Assembly (NCBI RefSeq): GCF_002288925.2
Contig: NW_022098004.1
Coordinates: 8,439,604 to 8,503,603 of the forward strand
DNA from: Delphinapterus leucas
Taxonomy: Eukaryota; Chordata; Mammalia; Artiodactyla; Monodontidae
Length of the DNA: 64,000 nt
Direction of reading: 5' to 3'
A program made the translations under genes and the position numbers. Of this stretch, positions 1-11,470 are shown piece by piece (position 1 is the first letter of the stretch; each line of letters begins with the position of its first letter). Below the pieces are notes generated by a model. It made no database searches and was not told the DNA's origin. It worked only from the letters and a program-made list of their open reading frames with translations.

Positions 1-112
1 TAAAGAAAGCATAACGTTGCTGTGAGGATTAAGCAAATACACATTTAGGACTATCCCTGGTCCACAGAAAGCAGACAATACCTTAAATGCCCTTGTTTCT
101 GTTGTTGTAGTA

Positions 113-330
113 GTGGTGATGGTGGTGTTGATGGTCGTGGTGATGATGGTGTTGATGGCAGTGATGGTGGTGGTAGTGGTGATGGTGGTGGTAGTGGTGA
201 TGGTGGTNNNNNNNNNNNNNNNNNNNNNNNNNNNNNNNNNNNNNNNNNNNNNNNNNNNNNNNNNNNNNNNNNNNNNNNNNNNNNNNNNNNNNNNNNNNNN
301 NNNNNNNTGGTGTTGATAGTGGTGATGGTT
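113..330 (+). repeat. GGT/GAT trinucleotide microsatellite, interrupted by gap
   Basis: A degenerate array of GGT, GAT and GTT units (for example tgatggtggtgatggtgg) runs on both sides of a block of Ns. Open frames across it give only Met/Val or Pro/Ser low-complexity peptides, so it is not coding. The true array length is unknown because the gap lies inside it. Confidence 0.9.
208..307. other. Assembly gap of 100 Ns
   Basis: Exactly 100 consecutive N characters, the usual placeholder for a gap of unknown size. It sits inside a trinucleotide array, which suggests the assembler failed to cross the repeat. Confidence 0.98.
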
Positions 331-430
331 GTGCAAGCTGTTACTGTGATATCCTTGGAACTAAGACATATTCTCATTCACCACCCTTGATTCAATGTCT
401 ACTTTCCCACCAGCCTCTAGATCCACTCAA

Positions 431-990
431 CTTCTATCATTCTTCTCTTGATGTCTCCATATGACTGCCCACCTGATATAAGAATCTCTTGCCATCTCCC
501 CTCTCCTTACTCCCCTTCCCAAAACGAATTCTCCAACCCCAGGGCCATTCCACCTGCCCCACTGAATCCAAACACTCTATTAGGGGTCCTCTATCTCTGC
601 CATGTACCTCTATTTTTTCTTCTTCCCCTTTTCCTCTTTTTAGAGTCACTATGGCTCTTTTCATTTCAATTCATGCCAAGGCCACTGACTCCTGGGAGAC
701 AGCTGGTGTGAGAAGGTAGCCTCACACCAGCTACTCCCTCATGGTTTCTCACAATCCACCATGACTCAACCCACACAGGCAGCCACCTGCAGAATGACCC
801 CCAGGGTCCCACATCAGCTTTTTATACTCCCATGGGGTCTCTAGTCCAGCTACAGTGGTGACAAACACTCCCTGCTGGTGCCAGGTAGTGATCTCTTTTT
901 GGTGCCTATCGCATTGCTAAGCTCCCCGCAAACACGGAAACCCTGTTTGAGAACACTGCCCTCCACAGGCTGAGGGAGCAGCCCATGGTA
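431..990. other. No feature recognised
   Basis: Pyrimidine-rich single-copy-looking DNA. Short open frames occur on both strands without coding-like composition or convincing splice signals. Confidence 0.5.
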
Positions 991-999
991 CTTAGACAG

Positions 1000-1240
1000 C
1001 ACAGTATTTGATAGCACAAGCCTTGAAGTCAAAGAGGTCAGGAGTTACATCCCGATCCTGACACTATTGGATGACCTTGACCTTGATGGGTTATTAAACT
1101 CGGAGTATCAATTGCCTCATCTAAACAATGGAGATACTAGAAGCTACCTCTCAGGGTCAGTTGAAGATGAAATGAAACACTATATTTAAAATGCTGAGGT
1201 TGGCACGTAACATATAACAAATGTTCAGTTAATATTTCCC
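1000..1240 (+). repeat. MIR SINE
   Basis: This matches the ancient tRNA-derived MIR layout in order. There is an 'agcacaagccttgaagtc' head, then a degraded 'gatgaccttgacc' core, a 'cctcatctaaacaatgg' segment, and a tail ending like 'acatataacaaatgttcagt'. It is well diverged and boundaries are approximate. Confidence 0.75.
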
Positions 1241-1690
1241 ACAGTTATTTCTCCTTCACTTAAACGTACAAAGCATAATCCAGCAATATCCTTATTAAGG
1301 GTCATTCCTCTTGTCCAACCTGACAGGGATTCTGACTTCAGATGACAGTCCCAGTCATGGAGACCCCAAATGAAGATGCTGAGACCCCTCAAATAAGCAG
1401 AGGGACAGGGAAAGGTACAGCACATGGAGATGAGATCTAGAAAAATAAGAAAATTAGGCCCCACTTAAATTACCTTTACCCAGCATTAATCACAATGAAT
1501 GTAGCAGGAGGTCTATTTTTGTACCAACATTAGAGGTCAAAGCCAGTGGAGATTTTGAATTCTTTTTTTCTCCTTCTCAAATTACTCAGGACTCAAAGTA
1601 GAAAAGATGACCTGTTGGTTTGCTGACTGGAGATTTTAGGCAAAGTCATGAGGCACTGACGTTTCTCTCCCCAGGACAGAGTAAGGTGAA
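1241..1690. other. No feature recognised
   Basis: Ordinary AT-rich DNA with no recognisable repeat. A minus-strand open frame of 79 codons has no family resemblance and is treated as chance. Confidence 0.4.
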
Positions 1691-1699
1691 GCTTTGTCA

Positions 1700-2540
1700 A
1701 CCACCTGGCTGATGTCATGGCCGTTGACAGTTGATCCTAATAATATCGTCGGCAGTGTAGGCCAGGGGCTCCTGTACGATCTCCTCTGGCTCCTGAATTT
1801 CCCATACAGGCTGTCTCCATTGATCGGATATAATCGAGTAATGGCTGAAATTCTGCTTCTCCATGGGCCCTGTAGGCCATTTCTTTATGACATGCCCAAA
1901 TTGTCCATAGCACATTCAATTTGTTTTAATGGCCAACACAGAGGCAATTAAGCGGATTGACTGTGCAGCGATCCAAATTGTCCATTAAGAAGGTGGCCAG
2001 AATAACTGGACCAAAGGCATGTACCCCTCCATCCACTTATTTTGGGATGTCTAGTCTTGGCTGCGCCTTTAATTTTCTTAAAACCCCCGTTAACTAGTTG
2101 TGTTTAATGTTGACGCTACAGATTTTTAGAATGAAGCAAAGCAGTTTGGGAAAAGAAAGAGGGATTTTTCAGATGATCCTGAACCTTCCGATCTGAGTGA
2201 GGCAAGAGGAAGTAAGCACCTCATTCAAGTTCTGAAGATTTACGAGGATATGAGAAATGAAATGCATTGGTGCTGATTGCTACTAATACTCGTTTTATGA
2301 GGGGGAATTTATCTTCCCACATTAGCAGCCCCAAGGTTATGATCTGCCTCTATAATATGTACCTGCGTTTGAACAACTGACAATTGACTTCACCTGTTCC
2401 TACTGTGCTAATTCAATCCGCAAAGGAAAACTACTCTTGCCGGAATTTTCAAGATGAAAAATGCACCCATTATATTATTGAATACAATTGATCTTTGAGC
2501 ATATGCATGTTTAGATAAATGCATTTGATCCCTTTGTGAA
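1700..2540. promoter_or_regulatory. Candidate conserved non-coding regulatory block
   Basis: About 840 bases free of recognisable interspersed repeats in an otherwise repeat-littered flank. The block holds a dense mix of homeodomain-like cores (caattaag, tgacaattgac, ctaattc), an octamer-like 'catatgcatg' and a TCF/LEF-like 'gatccctttg'. Long runs look constrained rather than decayed. Open frames in both directions are short and unconvincing. This resembles developmental enhancer sequence, but conservation cannot be tested from one sequence, so the call is an inference. Confidence 0.25.
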
Positions 2541-2559
2541 AATATCAGAGGCACTGTGT

Positions 2560-3240
2560 ATACGCAGGCTTGCTTGGTAGGGAGGGATAGAGTGTACCTG
2601 CTAAGATGCTTTCGCTGAGAAGTTTAACAGTAGAGGGCCAGTTGTTGCCAAGAGAAGGAGGCGAAGATGTTTGGGATCAACCTGATGTCTCAACCTTCAT
2701 GCTGAGGGTGTTTCATGTTCCTATTTTCTCTTTCAACTGGCACTTTTCCTTTATATATTTGTCATCAATAGTCATTGGGCAAAATCAAGAGAGAGAGCAA
2801 ATTAATAAATCCATCTCAGCTTCTTTCCAAATGATACATTTCCCCTACCATTTGCTAAAATGAATAGGATCTTACATGGATATTGTGGGTTTTTTCTTTC
2901 AAAACACATTTTCACTACAGTCTAATTTTGAATAAGTGAGGGTTCCTTCTAAGATAGATACGGTTATCTCCACTTGATGAAAATGAGGGATTCACCATAG
3001 TTATCGTGATCGGTGGCAAACAGAAGAACCAGGGCTGCTGGCTTGGAGCCTGGGATTGCCCTCAAGATAGACCTGGGTTTCCTGACTGACAAGCGGTATC
3101 CAACTGAGACTAAGGAGTAACCTGTAGTCACACTGACCGTCTACGGCCAAGAATCTCAGTCTAGGAGGAGGACAGGTCATCTCGGCCACCCCATCCCCAA
3201 TGTCACAAGTCCCCTGAGCCCAGGCAGTTTTCTTAGAGGC
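2560..3240. other. No feature recognised
   Basis: No gene or clear repeat is visible. An 85-codon plus-strand frame from 2606 has no recognisable domain and no supporting splice context. Confidence 0.4.
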
Positions 3241-3249
3241 AACAGGTAT

Positions 3250-3480
3250 CAAGGTGAAAAGTGAGGTATCTGGATTCGAATCCAGTCTGTGCCATTGACT
3301 AGTCACATCTCAGCTCCTCGTTTTCCTTACCTATAAACTAAGGGTAACAACAGTGTCTACTTCACAGTTGTTCTATTTTCTCTCCTGTCTGGCTTTGTGA
3401 TTTCTCTCCTGTTGACCAGTATGTACTGATTGGACCACCATGAATACCTAATAGCACTCAGTAAATATCTGTTGAATGAA
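3250..3480 (+). repeat. MIR SINE with L2/MIR-like tail
   Basis: 'gtatctggattcgaatccag' followed by 'tgccattgactagtcac' and 'ctcgttttccttacctataaa' is the MIR core in order. The tail ends 'cactcagtaaatatctgttgaatgaat', a typical MIR/L2 end. Confidence 0.8.
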
Positions 3481-3489
3481 TAAATGTGA

Positions 3490-3740
3490 AATAAGCAAGA
3501 TTCAAATATCAAGTGCCTGGTATGTAGTCATAAATAGTCAATACATGCTCACTACTGGTGGTAATAGTATTAGTAACGGATTGTATCAGAAAGGTAGAGA
3601 CCTAGCTCCTGTGTCTCTAAATTGAGCTAAATAATATTGCTCTCTTAGGATTATTGGATACTCTAGAAAATTCTGTGCAGAATGCCTGGCATGGAATGTA
3701 CTCTCAGTGTTTCTGTAACCATTATTATCATTATTAATAT
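3490..3740 (+). repeat. MIR-like tail fragments
   Basis: Two successive fragments resembling MIR 3' tails: 'agtgcctggtatgtagtc' with a run of TAGTA units, then 'aatgcctggcatggaatg' with 'ccattattatcattatt'. They are too decayed to separate confidently. Confidence 0.5.
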
Positions 3741-3814
3741 ACAATGCTCTAGGATCCCTCCAAGACTTTGTATACCAGCAGAAAATGGAAAAGGTTATTA
3801 GCATCCCCACCGTA

Positions 3815-3960
3815 TGCTCACCATATGGCAGAAGTTTTACCTACAACACAGTAGCTAGCCTATGTAGAAAATATTCATATTCTTGATTTGCCGGTGATGG
3901 AGGCTGAGGCTCAGACCTATACAAGGTCATGGCTGTGGGACTTGGGTGCCATTGTGCTCT
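3815..3960 (-). repeat. MIR SINE, reverse
   Basis: 'ccggtgatggaggctgaggc' followed by 'tcagacctatacaaggtcat' is the reverse-complement MIR core (gatgaggaaactgaggc ... caaggtcacac), with a decayed 3' tail to its left. Confidence 0.55.
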
Positions 3961-4146
3961 TCTCTCAAGTCTTAGATTTTTTTCAGACAATGTGTCACCT
4001 CACTAGTGGCTATTGCCCGTCATCACATTGAAGTGCATTGTTCTCTAGGCATGAATGAGAGAGGGAACTCTGGGGCGTGGGGAAGAATTATGTTAAGACG
4101 GTTCTGGTTGCTCCCCCATCGGTTTGAGGAAAGGGCAAGGACTCTT

Positions 4147-4989
4147 TTTTTTTTTTTCTTTTCCATGGAGGGGCATTTTATTTTAAATATAGCAGTGTGT
4201 ACATGTCAATCCCAAACTCCTAATCTATCCCCCTACTTCCCCCCTGGCAACCATAAGTTCCTTCTCTAAGTCTGTGGGCCTGTTTCTGTTTGGTAAATAA
4301 GTTCGTTTGTATCATTTTTTTTAGATTCTGCATATAAGCGATATCATATGCTATTTGTCTTTCTCTGACTTACTTCACTTAGTATGATAATCTCCAGGTC
4401 CATCCATGTTGCTGCAAATGGCATTATTTCTTTCTTTTTTATGGCTGAGTAATATTCCATTGCATATATGTACCACATCTTCTTTATCCATTCCTCTGTT
4501 GATGGACATTTAGGTTGCTTCCATGCCTTGGCTACTGTAAACAGTGGTGCTATGAACATTGGGGTGCACGTATCCTTTCGAACCATGTTTTTCTCCAGAT
4601 ACATGCCTACGAGTAGAATTGCTGGGTCATGTGGTAACTCTATTTTTAGTTTTTTAAGGAACCTCCATACTATTCTCCATAGTGGCTGCACCAACTTGCA
4701 TTCCCACTAACAGTGTAGGAGGGTTCCCTTTTCTCCACACCCTCTCCAGCATTTATTGTTTGTAGACTTTTGGAGGATGGCCCTTCTGACTGGTGTGAGG
4801 TGATATCTCGTTATAGTGTTGATTTGCATTTCTCTAATGATTAGTGATGTTGAGCATCTTTTTATGTGCCTCTTGGCCATCCATGTGTCTTCTTTGGAGA
4901 AATGACTCTTTAGGTCTTCTGCCCATTTTTTGATTGATTGGGGTTTTTTTTTTTGACATTGAGCTGCACGAGCTGTTTATAAATTTTGG
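4147..4989 (-). mobile_element. 5'-truncated L1 retrotransposon with target-site duplication
   Basis: A poly-T start, then 3'UTR sequence, then the C-terminal end of L1 ORF2 read on the minus strand (116-codon open piece at 4344-4694 with the 'EYYSAIKK' type motif of L1 ORF2 ends). A 10-base duplication AAGGACTCTT flanks it at 4137-4146 and 4990-4999, which fixes both ends and shows insertion by target-primed reverse transcription. It is heavily truncated (843 bases), cannot move by itself, and makes no full protein. Confidence 0.93.
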
Positions 4990-5049
4990 AAGGACTCTTA
5001 TCTAAATACCTGGCATGTAGCAGGGACTCAGTAAGTAGCTATAGAACGG

Positions 5050-6900
5050 GTGATGAGCCCCTCCTCAGACAGAGGGAGGGTCAGAGGGATAGTGTTCTCA
5101 AGGCCTAGTCACCTGCGTTGGGCCCCAAGCAAAATCCCAGAGGCTCCATATGAGAAACTTGAGCACAGCGGCTCTGTGTCCTGACATTACTACCATAAAC
5201 ACTTTGAGGACGTATCTCCTAGTTTCTCTCAATTTAGAGAGCAAATATAGTTTAGTGGCCCTAAGTTAGTGCCTTCCCTTCTGCCCTTACACGTGGCTCC
5301 CCCATAGTCCGTTCAGCAGACGCACAGTTGTCCGCATTTGTAGAGTCCACGGCAAATTTCCTAATACCTGTGAACCACGAACCACCTCATCAACCCTTCT
5401 CTTCTCTTATGGTGGCACAATCAGCCAGATGGTAAAGCTCTTTAAAATGAAAGAAAACCCTAAAAGAATACTGATTTTCTACAGAGCCGTAATAGTAAAT
5501 GTACCATTCCAAACTGGAGAGGGGACCCATTTGGAAGGGACCCATAAATCTAAAACTCTCTGCATGCAGTGACATTTTTTAAAAAAGCATCACAAAAAAT
5601 TATATCTATGGAAATAAAAAAATTTTTTAAATTATATATATGGAGGCTTATCTATCATTAAATTATTCAGTTTGGATTTCCACTAATAAAATAGAAGGAC
5701 TTGTTACTATATTAGGCAAGTCACTCCCATTATTAATTTGTTAGATAAATGGCTTCTATATCTTGGAACTTTAAATGAAATGGAATTCACTAATCCTAAT
5801 TGCTTTGCCTTCTACCGGAATTTTTCCCCATTAGTTCAGCATGTTGTTGTTTTTCTCTCTCTCTCTCTTTTCCACTTGAAGAGAGGAGGCTTCTTCAACT
5901 TAAAGCCTTAGGGTATACTTCATGGGTTTATTAATGATCAGGTATTCATTCAGAGGGGTTAATGAAGCAGTAACTTTCTGTTGGCTGCGGCATACAAAGA
6001 ATAAAAGGCTTGACTTCCCTGCTGGTTAAGCTGCTAGTGACCATGCCTTCATTTTCCTCCCTGTGGTTGGGGGAAATAAAAGTCTTTGACCAGTTCTGGT
6101 CTTGAGTTCCAAGGCCACTCAGGAGGGCATTTAAAACCAGTTCATATTTACAACTCAAGCCACCTTGAGATCATCCAAAAAAGAGAAGAGATTCCCACTT
6201 CTTGGGGGAAATTTTGTTCTTCTCTAATAACCACTCTTCTTTCTTTTTAGCCCAAAGCTTAAACTTTTGCATTCTTCCTTTTTTCAACCAGTCGCTCACG
6301 ATGCCTCTCTTATACTATGGCTTCCAAAAGTCTATGGCGTGTTTTTGAGCAGCAGAAGAGAAAGAATGAGTTTCTCCCCCAGCTCTAGGGAGTTTGGTGG
6401 AATTAAAATAAGTCACCATGATAACTCCACAAGCAGGCGGGAGTGGTGGGAGCTTGGATTTTTTTCTTGATCATTTTCATCTCAGAGTACATCTACTCAG
6501 GTTCACGCTCAGTGGTTGTAGTTCCTAAAAGCGAAGTCCGGATAGAAGCACACCCTCCATGCAGGGGTGGTGGATCCCTTGAAGGTTGACCAAACAGCTC
6601 ATCAAGCAGGAAAAAGAAAAGAGATGACTGAGCGTCCTCTAACAATGCTCCATTCATCGAGCTTTTAGGAGGGAAGAAAACAAGACCATTTTTGAAATGG
6701 TCTTGAAATGTTCTAGAATGTTCCTCCAGGAAGAGAGAGGAAGGAAAGCTCATGAAAAACTTACTCACCAGAGGCTCCTAATGCTCTAGTTCACCCGACC
6801 TGAAAATTAGGTGGCAACAGAGAAAATGGGAAACGGCACGTCTGGGTTGGCAATCCCATCCTCCGTCTTCCAGAATAATTCAAACCAGATGATACATTAC
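5050..6900. other. Single-copy region, no gene recognised
   Basis: A MIR-like tail scrap lies near 5010-5045. The part at 5580-5860 is AT-rich and repeat-free, with several TAAT/ATTA cores, and could be regulatory. The remainder shows short open frames on both strands with no domain, no coding-like run and no strong exon context. Confidence 0.4.
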
Positions 6901-6909
6901 CTGGGAAGA

Positions 6910-7060
6910 CACACAGCATATAGTGTAGTGGTCACAAAATGGATCTGGCATGATTTGCACATGGATTTGAGCCATGGCTCTGCCATTTATTACCTGAGTG
7001 ATCATGGGCAAGTTATTAAGCTCTCTGAGGCCCACTCACATATGATCTCATTCTTTCCAC
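6910..7060 (+). repeat. MIR SINE
   Basis: 'tatagtgtagtggtcac', then 'gatttgagccatggctctgcc', 'atttattacctgagtgatc' and 'gggcaagttattaagctctctg' follow the MIR consensus in order. The 86-codon frame over this stretch is therefore a repeat artefact. Confidence 0.85.
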
Positions 7061-7061
7061 A

Positions 7062-7260
7062 TTCTAGTTGATGACATAGGCATTTCTCCATGTCATAGAT
7101 GAGGGAAAGAAGGAATGCAGAGGTTAGGTAAATTACCCAAGGCCACACAGCTATCTCAAATGTTGATATGAAATCGAATAAGATGTATGTAAAATTTTTG
7201 GTACAGGACTGGTCCTACTAATTACCTGATAAATGTCAGTGGTTCCTATCATTATTACAT
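7062..7260 (-). repeat. MIR SINE fragment, reverse
   Basis: 'tcatagatgagggaaagaag' followed by 'ggttaggtaaattacccaag' and 'gccacacagc' is the reverse MIR core, lying tail to tail with the forward MIR just before it. Confidence 0.7.
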
Positions 7261-7780
7261 CACTCATGCCAACTCAGCCAGCTTTTTCTTAGCTTAAATA
7301 TTGTCTTTTTCTGAAAGAAATAGGCCTTTACAAGGTGACAACACCTTTTTAAAAAATATTTCAGAAACAAAGCTATTAAGTTTTTTTGGCATGGAGTTCT
7401 GACCTCTTAACATACACACACACAAATAATCTCGCTCATAAGTCTTTGTGTTTTATGAAATTTACAGGGTACCACAGTTATCCAGAGAAGCCATTCTCTG
7501 TATATGGAGATATACACATAGTATCACATAAAACCACTGCAATATACACCCTCGAGAAAGTACATCATCACACTCACACTGGAGAACAAAAATACATGTG
7601 CCATAGCGACTGTCTTCCAGGGGTATATATGGAAAGGGGGTGACAAGAGTAACTGTTTGGTGGAAAAAGCTGACAAAGACTCCTTCAGCCAAGCCACCCA
7701 GGTCAACATCAACAGTGGTCACCCTTGTGACAGTATATGATCCTTCGGTGCTGTAAGATGTGACGACAGTGGCCCTTTAC

Positions 7781-7890
7781 CTCTGTGGTCGTCCTCTGCA
7801 AAATCCGTAAACCAGTAGGACCATGAGGAAAACCAGACAGATGCCAGCTGAGGACCATTCTGTAAGGTGCCTGAGCAGTCCTCCTCTAAA
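7781..7890 (-). CDS. Candidate exon encoding a membrane-spanning segment
   Basis: On the minus strand an acceptor-like tract ending 'taacctggacag' is followed by 110 open bases and a good donor, 'cacagag|gtaaag'. One frame reads through 36 codons and contains the hydrophobic stretch AGICLVFLMVLLVYGF followed by CRGRPQ. That is a membrane helix followed by a basic stop-transfer tail, the pattern of a single-pass membrane protein. A second frame is also open across a wider exon (7781-7919). There is an in-frame stop upstream of the membrane frame and no recognisable family. It could be a true exon, a decayed pseudogene, or chance. Confidence 0.22.
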
Positions 7891-8029
7891 CTGTCCAGGT
7901 TATCGAAACCAAAGAAAGTCTGAGAAATCATCACAGCCAAGAGGAGCCCAAAGAGACACGATGATTACATGTAATGTGGGATCCTAGATGGCATATCCTG
8001 GAACATAAAAAAAATTAGGTAAAGACTAG

Positions 8030-8240
8030 GACAAAATCCAAATAAATCACGGACTTTAATTAATACTAATGTATACATACTGGTTCGTTGATTGAAACAA
8101 ATGTGTTATCCTCACGTGTGACATTGATCATAAAGGAAACTGCATGCAGGGGGGCATGGGAAGGATAATCTGGGAATCGGTACTGTCTGCTCAATTTTTC
8201 TGTAAATCTAAAACTGTTCTTAGAGTCTATGATGATAGCA
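8030..8240 (+). repeat. Old L1 3'-end fragment
   Basis: The order 'atcacggactttaat', 'ggttcgttgattgaaacaaatg', 'ggggggcatgggaaggata' and 'tctgctcaatttttctgtaaat' then 'ctaaaactgttcttagagtct' matches the 3' end of ancient mammalian L1M-type elements. It is strongly diverged. Confidence 0.65.
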
Positions 8241-8249
8241 ATAAGTTTT

Positions 8250-9480
8250 CAGTACATTTTAAAGTGCTCGTAACAAACAGAGGCATGCCTTACTGACTCC
8301 ATGGCAAGCTCCCACTCTGTACCCAGATTCAGGGGGACCACAGTCAGGCAAATCTAGTAACATGAGTGTTCACGACGATGGTCTTCTGCATGTTCACCGC
8401 CTAGTCTTTAGTCTATCCTGGAACCCATCTGGCCAGTAGGAAGATCCATAGCCTTAGGGTGCCTCTGATATTGGAAGTCCCCAGTACAAATCTGGGTCCT
8501 TTCTGAAGCATGGATCCTTCTTATTGCACTGAGTCAGGGACTCAGTGAATCCATGGCGCCAAGCGTCAACCTCCTCTCTCGCAGTCTGTGTCTTTTGGCC
8601 CTGCCTCTCTACTCCAGAGCTGAGTCGGAGATGCTGAGGAAAGAGGCCATGCTCGCTTATGCATTGAAGTATGGTACAAATATTTATTAGATGGTTGTTC
8701 TTGCCAGGCTCTGTGTTTTGAGTAAGCCCCCACCTTCAGAAAACTTAGTCCCCTGGAGAAGTCAGGGAGATGCCCTGCTACTGGGTAACACCGAAGTTGT
8801 GATCTATAAGAGGAGCCAAGAGAATAAGTGGTGACGGGCAGGAGGGAGATGTAAATCTCCACAAGAACCAAGGGGAAGGGTCTAGAAGGACGGTGCTCAA
8901 ATGTGGGGTCACTGGTACACAGACCTGGGGTCCCTCCTGTGAGCCCGCAGCCCTCTCTTTAGATGCCTCATCCCAGGCCTCTGGGGAAAAACCAGCCTCA
9001 ATTCAGCATTTGGGAGAACAAAGGGGAAGCAGTTGTGACCCAGAGACTACAAATGTTTTTCTTAAGCAACCACAAGGGACAGCCTCTTTGGTGAGTGCAC
9101 TTACCAGATGGCTGGGGCTTGTCAGCTGCTTCCAATCAAATCTTGCACCACTGAGTCGGTGTATCCCACACACTCAGCAAGATTCTGCTGAGTGCAGGAA
9201 TTAAAAAAAAAAAGACAAAACACTTATTTTGTTCCATACCTAGAAAGTGTGCTCTTGGTGTTTTGGGGGGACAGAATCCAAAACCAACAAGACCGTATCA
9301 GAAGAAAGTAGTGGAAAACGGACCACAGCACCCTGTCCCGGGGCATGAGTTTTGTCTTCAGTTTATGGTGTTAGGGTAAAGGCAAGCAGGGGAGAAAACT
9401 GGTTCTTCCAGTCGAGGCCGGGTGGGGGGGCACTGCTTTGGGGAGAGATGGGGGAAAAGGAGAGGGGAAGAGAGAAATGA
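8250..9480. other. Mostly unrecognised; one old interspersed repeat piece
   Basis: At about 8655-8830 the 'acaaatatttattagatgg ... tgccaggctctgtg' pattern marks a widespread ancient mammalian repeat whose family I cannot name. An A-rich run lies at 9203-9212. The 101- and 103-codon open frames (8566-8871 minus, 8893-9204 plus) have no recognisable domain. Confidence 0.4.
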
Positions 9481-9489
9481 GGACGTTTG

Positions 9490-9780
9490 CAAGGTCACGG
9501 GGTGCCAGAGTTCAATTTATTATTATAAATATTTTGCAAATTATAATTTATCTTGCTGAATCTCAATTATAATTTATCTTTAGTCTTTAAAAAGGACTAA
9601 ATTCATTGCATCATAAATATATATATATTAATAAATGTCATATAAGTGAATGCAGATATATGTATTGTACTTGATTACTGATATCAGATAAATCAGTGTT
9701 CATGACAGCAACTTTGGAAAACACTGGAGTGGAAATTTAAAAATATATCATCCATACCCACCTCTCTCAACATAAAACGG
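9490..9780. other. AT-rich block
   Basis: Strongly AT-rich, with repeated 'aattataatttatct' units (two near-identical copies about 9539-9583) and an 'atatatatatt' run. No coding content. It could be a matrix-attachment-like stretch or a decayed repeat. Confidence 0.35.
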
Positions 9781-10490
9781 TTTCCTTTTAAAGACACTGC
9801 TGGAACAACTGTTTTTCTGGGAAGGGGAGGGGGCCAGTGAGAAATGAGATAATTTCTAATGATGTGGTTGAATATGATGAGGCTTTTTGGTCCTCACACC
9901 TCCCCGTACACACACGCCCTAAAATACAGCTCCCGGGTTGGAAATGCTCCCTCCACCAAACAAAAATAGTGGTCACCCTCTGCCTCTGAATCTTCCTAGA
10001 TACAGGTCATGCCTTTGGGAATTGGAACAATGCTTACTGAATTGAACACCCCCGAATGGCACAGAGGCCCTCACGAACAGGGCATTGCAGAAACGCTCAA
10101 GTCTGTTGGAGACATTCAATGTCATTCAGGTCTGAGCACCTAGTACGTCCTGGAGCCACCAGGCTTGTTCACACCTGCTTAATCTTTCCAAGACATAGAG
10201 CAGGCAGATTGGTTCCTATAAGACACTTATGCAAAAGGCAGGCAAAGCTCTGCTGTGGGAAGAGTCTTTTATGTGCCCCACCCCGAGCCATTCCAGACAG
10301 CAGAGGTGTCAGGGGACTGATAGGAGCTTTGGTGTGGTTTATACTCAATAAAATGCTTAGATTTTGTCTCCTCCTCCTGTCTCCCTCCCCCCGCACCAAA
10401 TCACACAAACAGAAAAGTGAGGCCCAATAATCCCCTTATCAATGCAAGTAAAAAGAATTACTACGTTAGCCACCTCCTGATATCCAGTGC
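9781..10490. other. No feature recognised
   Basis: Includes a 124-codon plus-strand frame (10056-10430) with no recognisable domain, rich in Arg/Cys as expected of chance frames in this composition. No gene called. Confidence 0.4.
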
Positions 10491-10494
10491 TCTC

Positions 10495-10620
10495 CCAAGG
10501 CCCGAGATTAAAACTCTATAAGATCCCATTTCTGCATCTATAAAATGGGGCAAAATACCAGCTCACAGGGCAGTGGGAGGTTTAGAGATGAAGAGATGCA
10601 AGTTTGCAAGACCCCTGGCA
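10495..10620 (+). repeat. MIR fragment
   Basis: 'cccatttctgcatctataaaatggggcaaaatacc' style sequence followed by 'agatgaagagatgcaa' fits the middle of a forward MIR. Confidence 0.55.
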
Positions 10621-11159
10621 CTTGGGTTGCCCCAAAGTGGGAGCTTCCCTCCCCTGTCCTCTTTCTAGTCTGCACAATCCTGATCCAGCAACACTCTTGT
10701 GATAAAACACAGTTTGGCAGGCTGTGAAATTGTTAACGTTTGGATTCGGATGATGGCGAGGGAGAAAATTAAATTGCACGCATCTGAAGTAAGACCGGGA
10801 GCTCAGGAATGATCCGGCAAAGGGAAGCTTGATTTGGAAAAGTGGTCCCTAGTTTTTACGACTTCCCAGTACAAAAGCACCACTCGAAAGGGTCAGAGCT
10901 CAGGACGTGCTGTAGTTGAACGTGACTTAGTGATGGGAGGCCTGGAGGATGAACACTGAACCTCCTTCTGAGGAAAGAGGGAGAGTAGGGTCCAAGGAAG
11001 GTAGGAAAGCACTGCTCTTTCCTGGAACTAGAGTGGAAAGCCCCCTTCCAAATCCAGGCAACTTCTCTTTGCCCAGAGGTGACTTTGGAATTCGTGTCTT
11101 TCTGCAGCCATTGGTTAACAGTTAGAAATCCATCCATAAAATTTGGTCAGAAAGCTATA

Positions 11160-11470
11160 ATTTTCCCTCTGGAAAATTGCCCCGTTGTGTAGAAATTTTG
11201 CTTGTTTGTTTGTTTGTTTGAATTCTTGTAAGATGCTAAAAATAGCATGGGACTCATTGTTGACAAGGGTAGCTAAGTGTTTCTAAATCAGGATGTCAAC
11301 TGATTTTGCTGCCATTATATGCAAGCTTTCTCTCAGAAAGAAGCAGTATGAAAAGGGTCGGATGCAAATATACTATCCTGTTTATCTTGTATTGATTCAG
11401 TCAAGACTTTCCTTGGTCATTTAAGCCTGCCGAAGGCATTTTAAATATTACAGGATCTCAACGTATCTAT
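11160..11470. promoter_or_regulatory. Candidate regulatory block with MEF2 and octamer sites
   Basis: A repeat-free AT-rich stretch. It contains CTAAAAATAG, a perfect MEF2 consensus (11236-11245), at the centre of the longer palindrome atgCTAAAAATAGcat, and the POU octamer ATGCAAAT (11362-11369). A GTTT microsatellite lies at 11203-11220. The sites are seen directly; enhancer activity is inference. Confidence 0.25.

Noticed and set aside
4344..4694. 116-codon frame with conserved protein sequence
   Set aside because: It is the C-terminal end of L1 ORF2, not a host gene; likewise 14861-15238.
7386..7643. Frame containing HTHTGEQKYMC, resembling a zinc-finger linker
   Set aside because: Only one linker-like match and no spaced Cys/His pattern around it. 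Probably coincidence.
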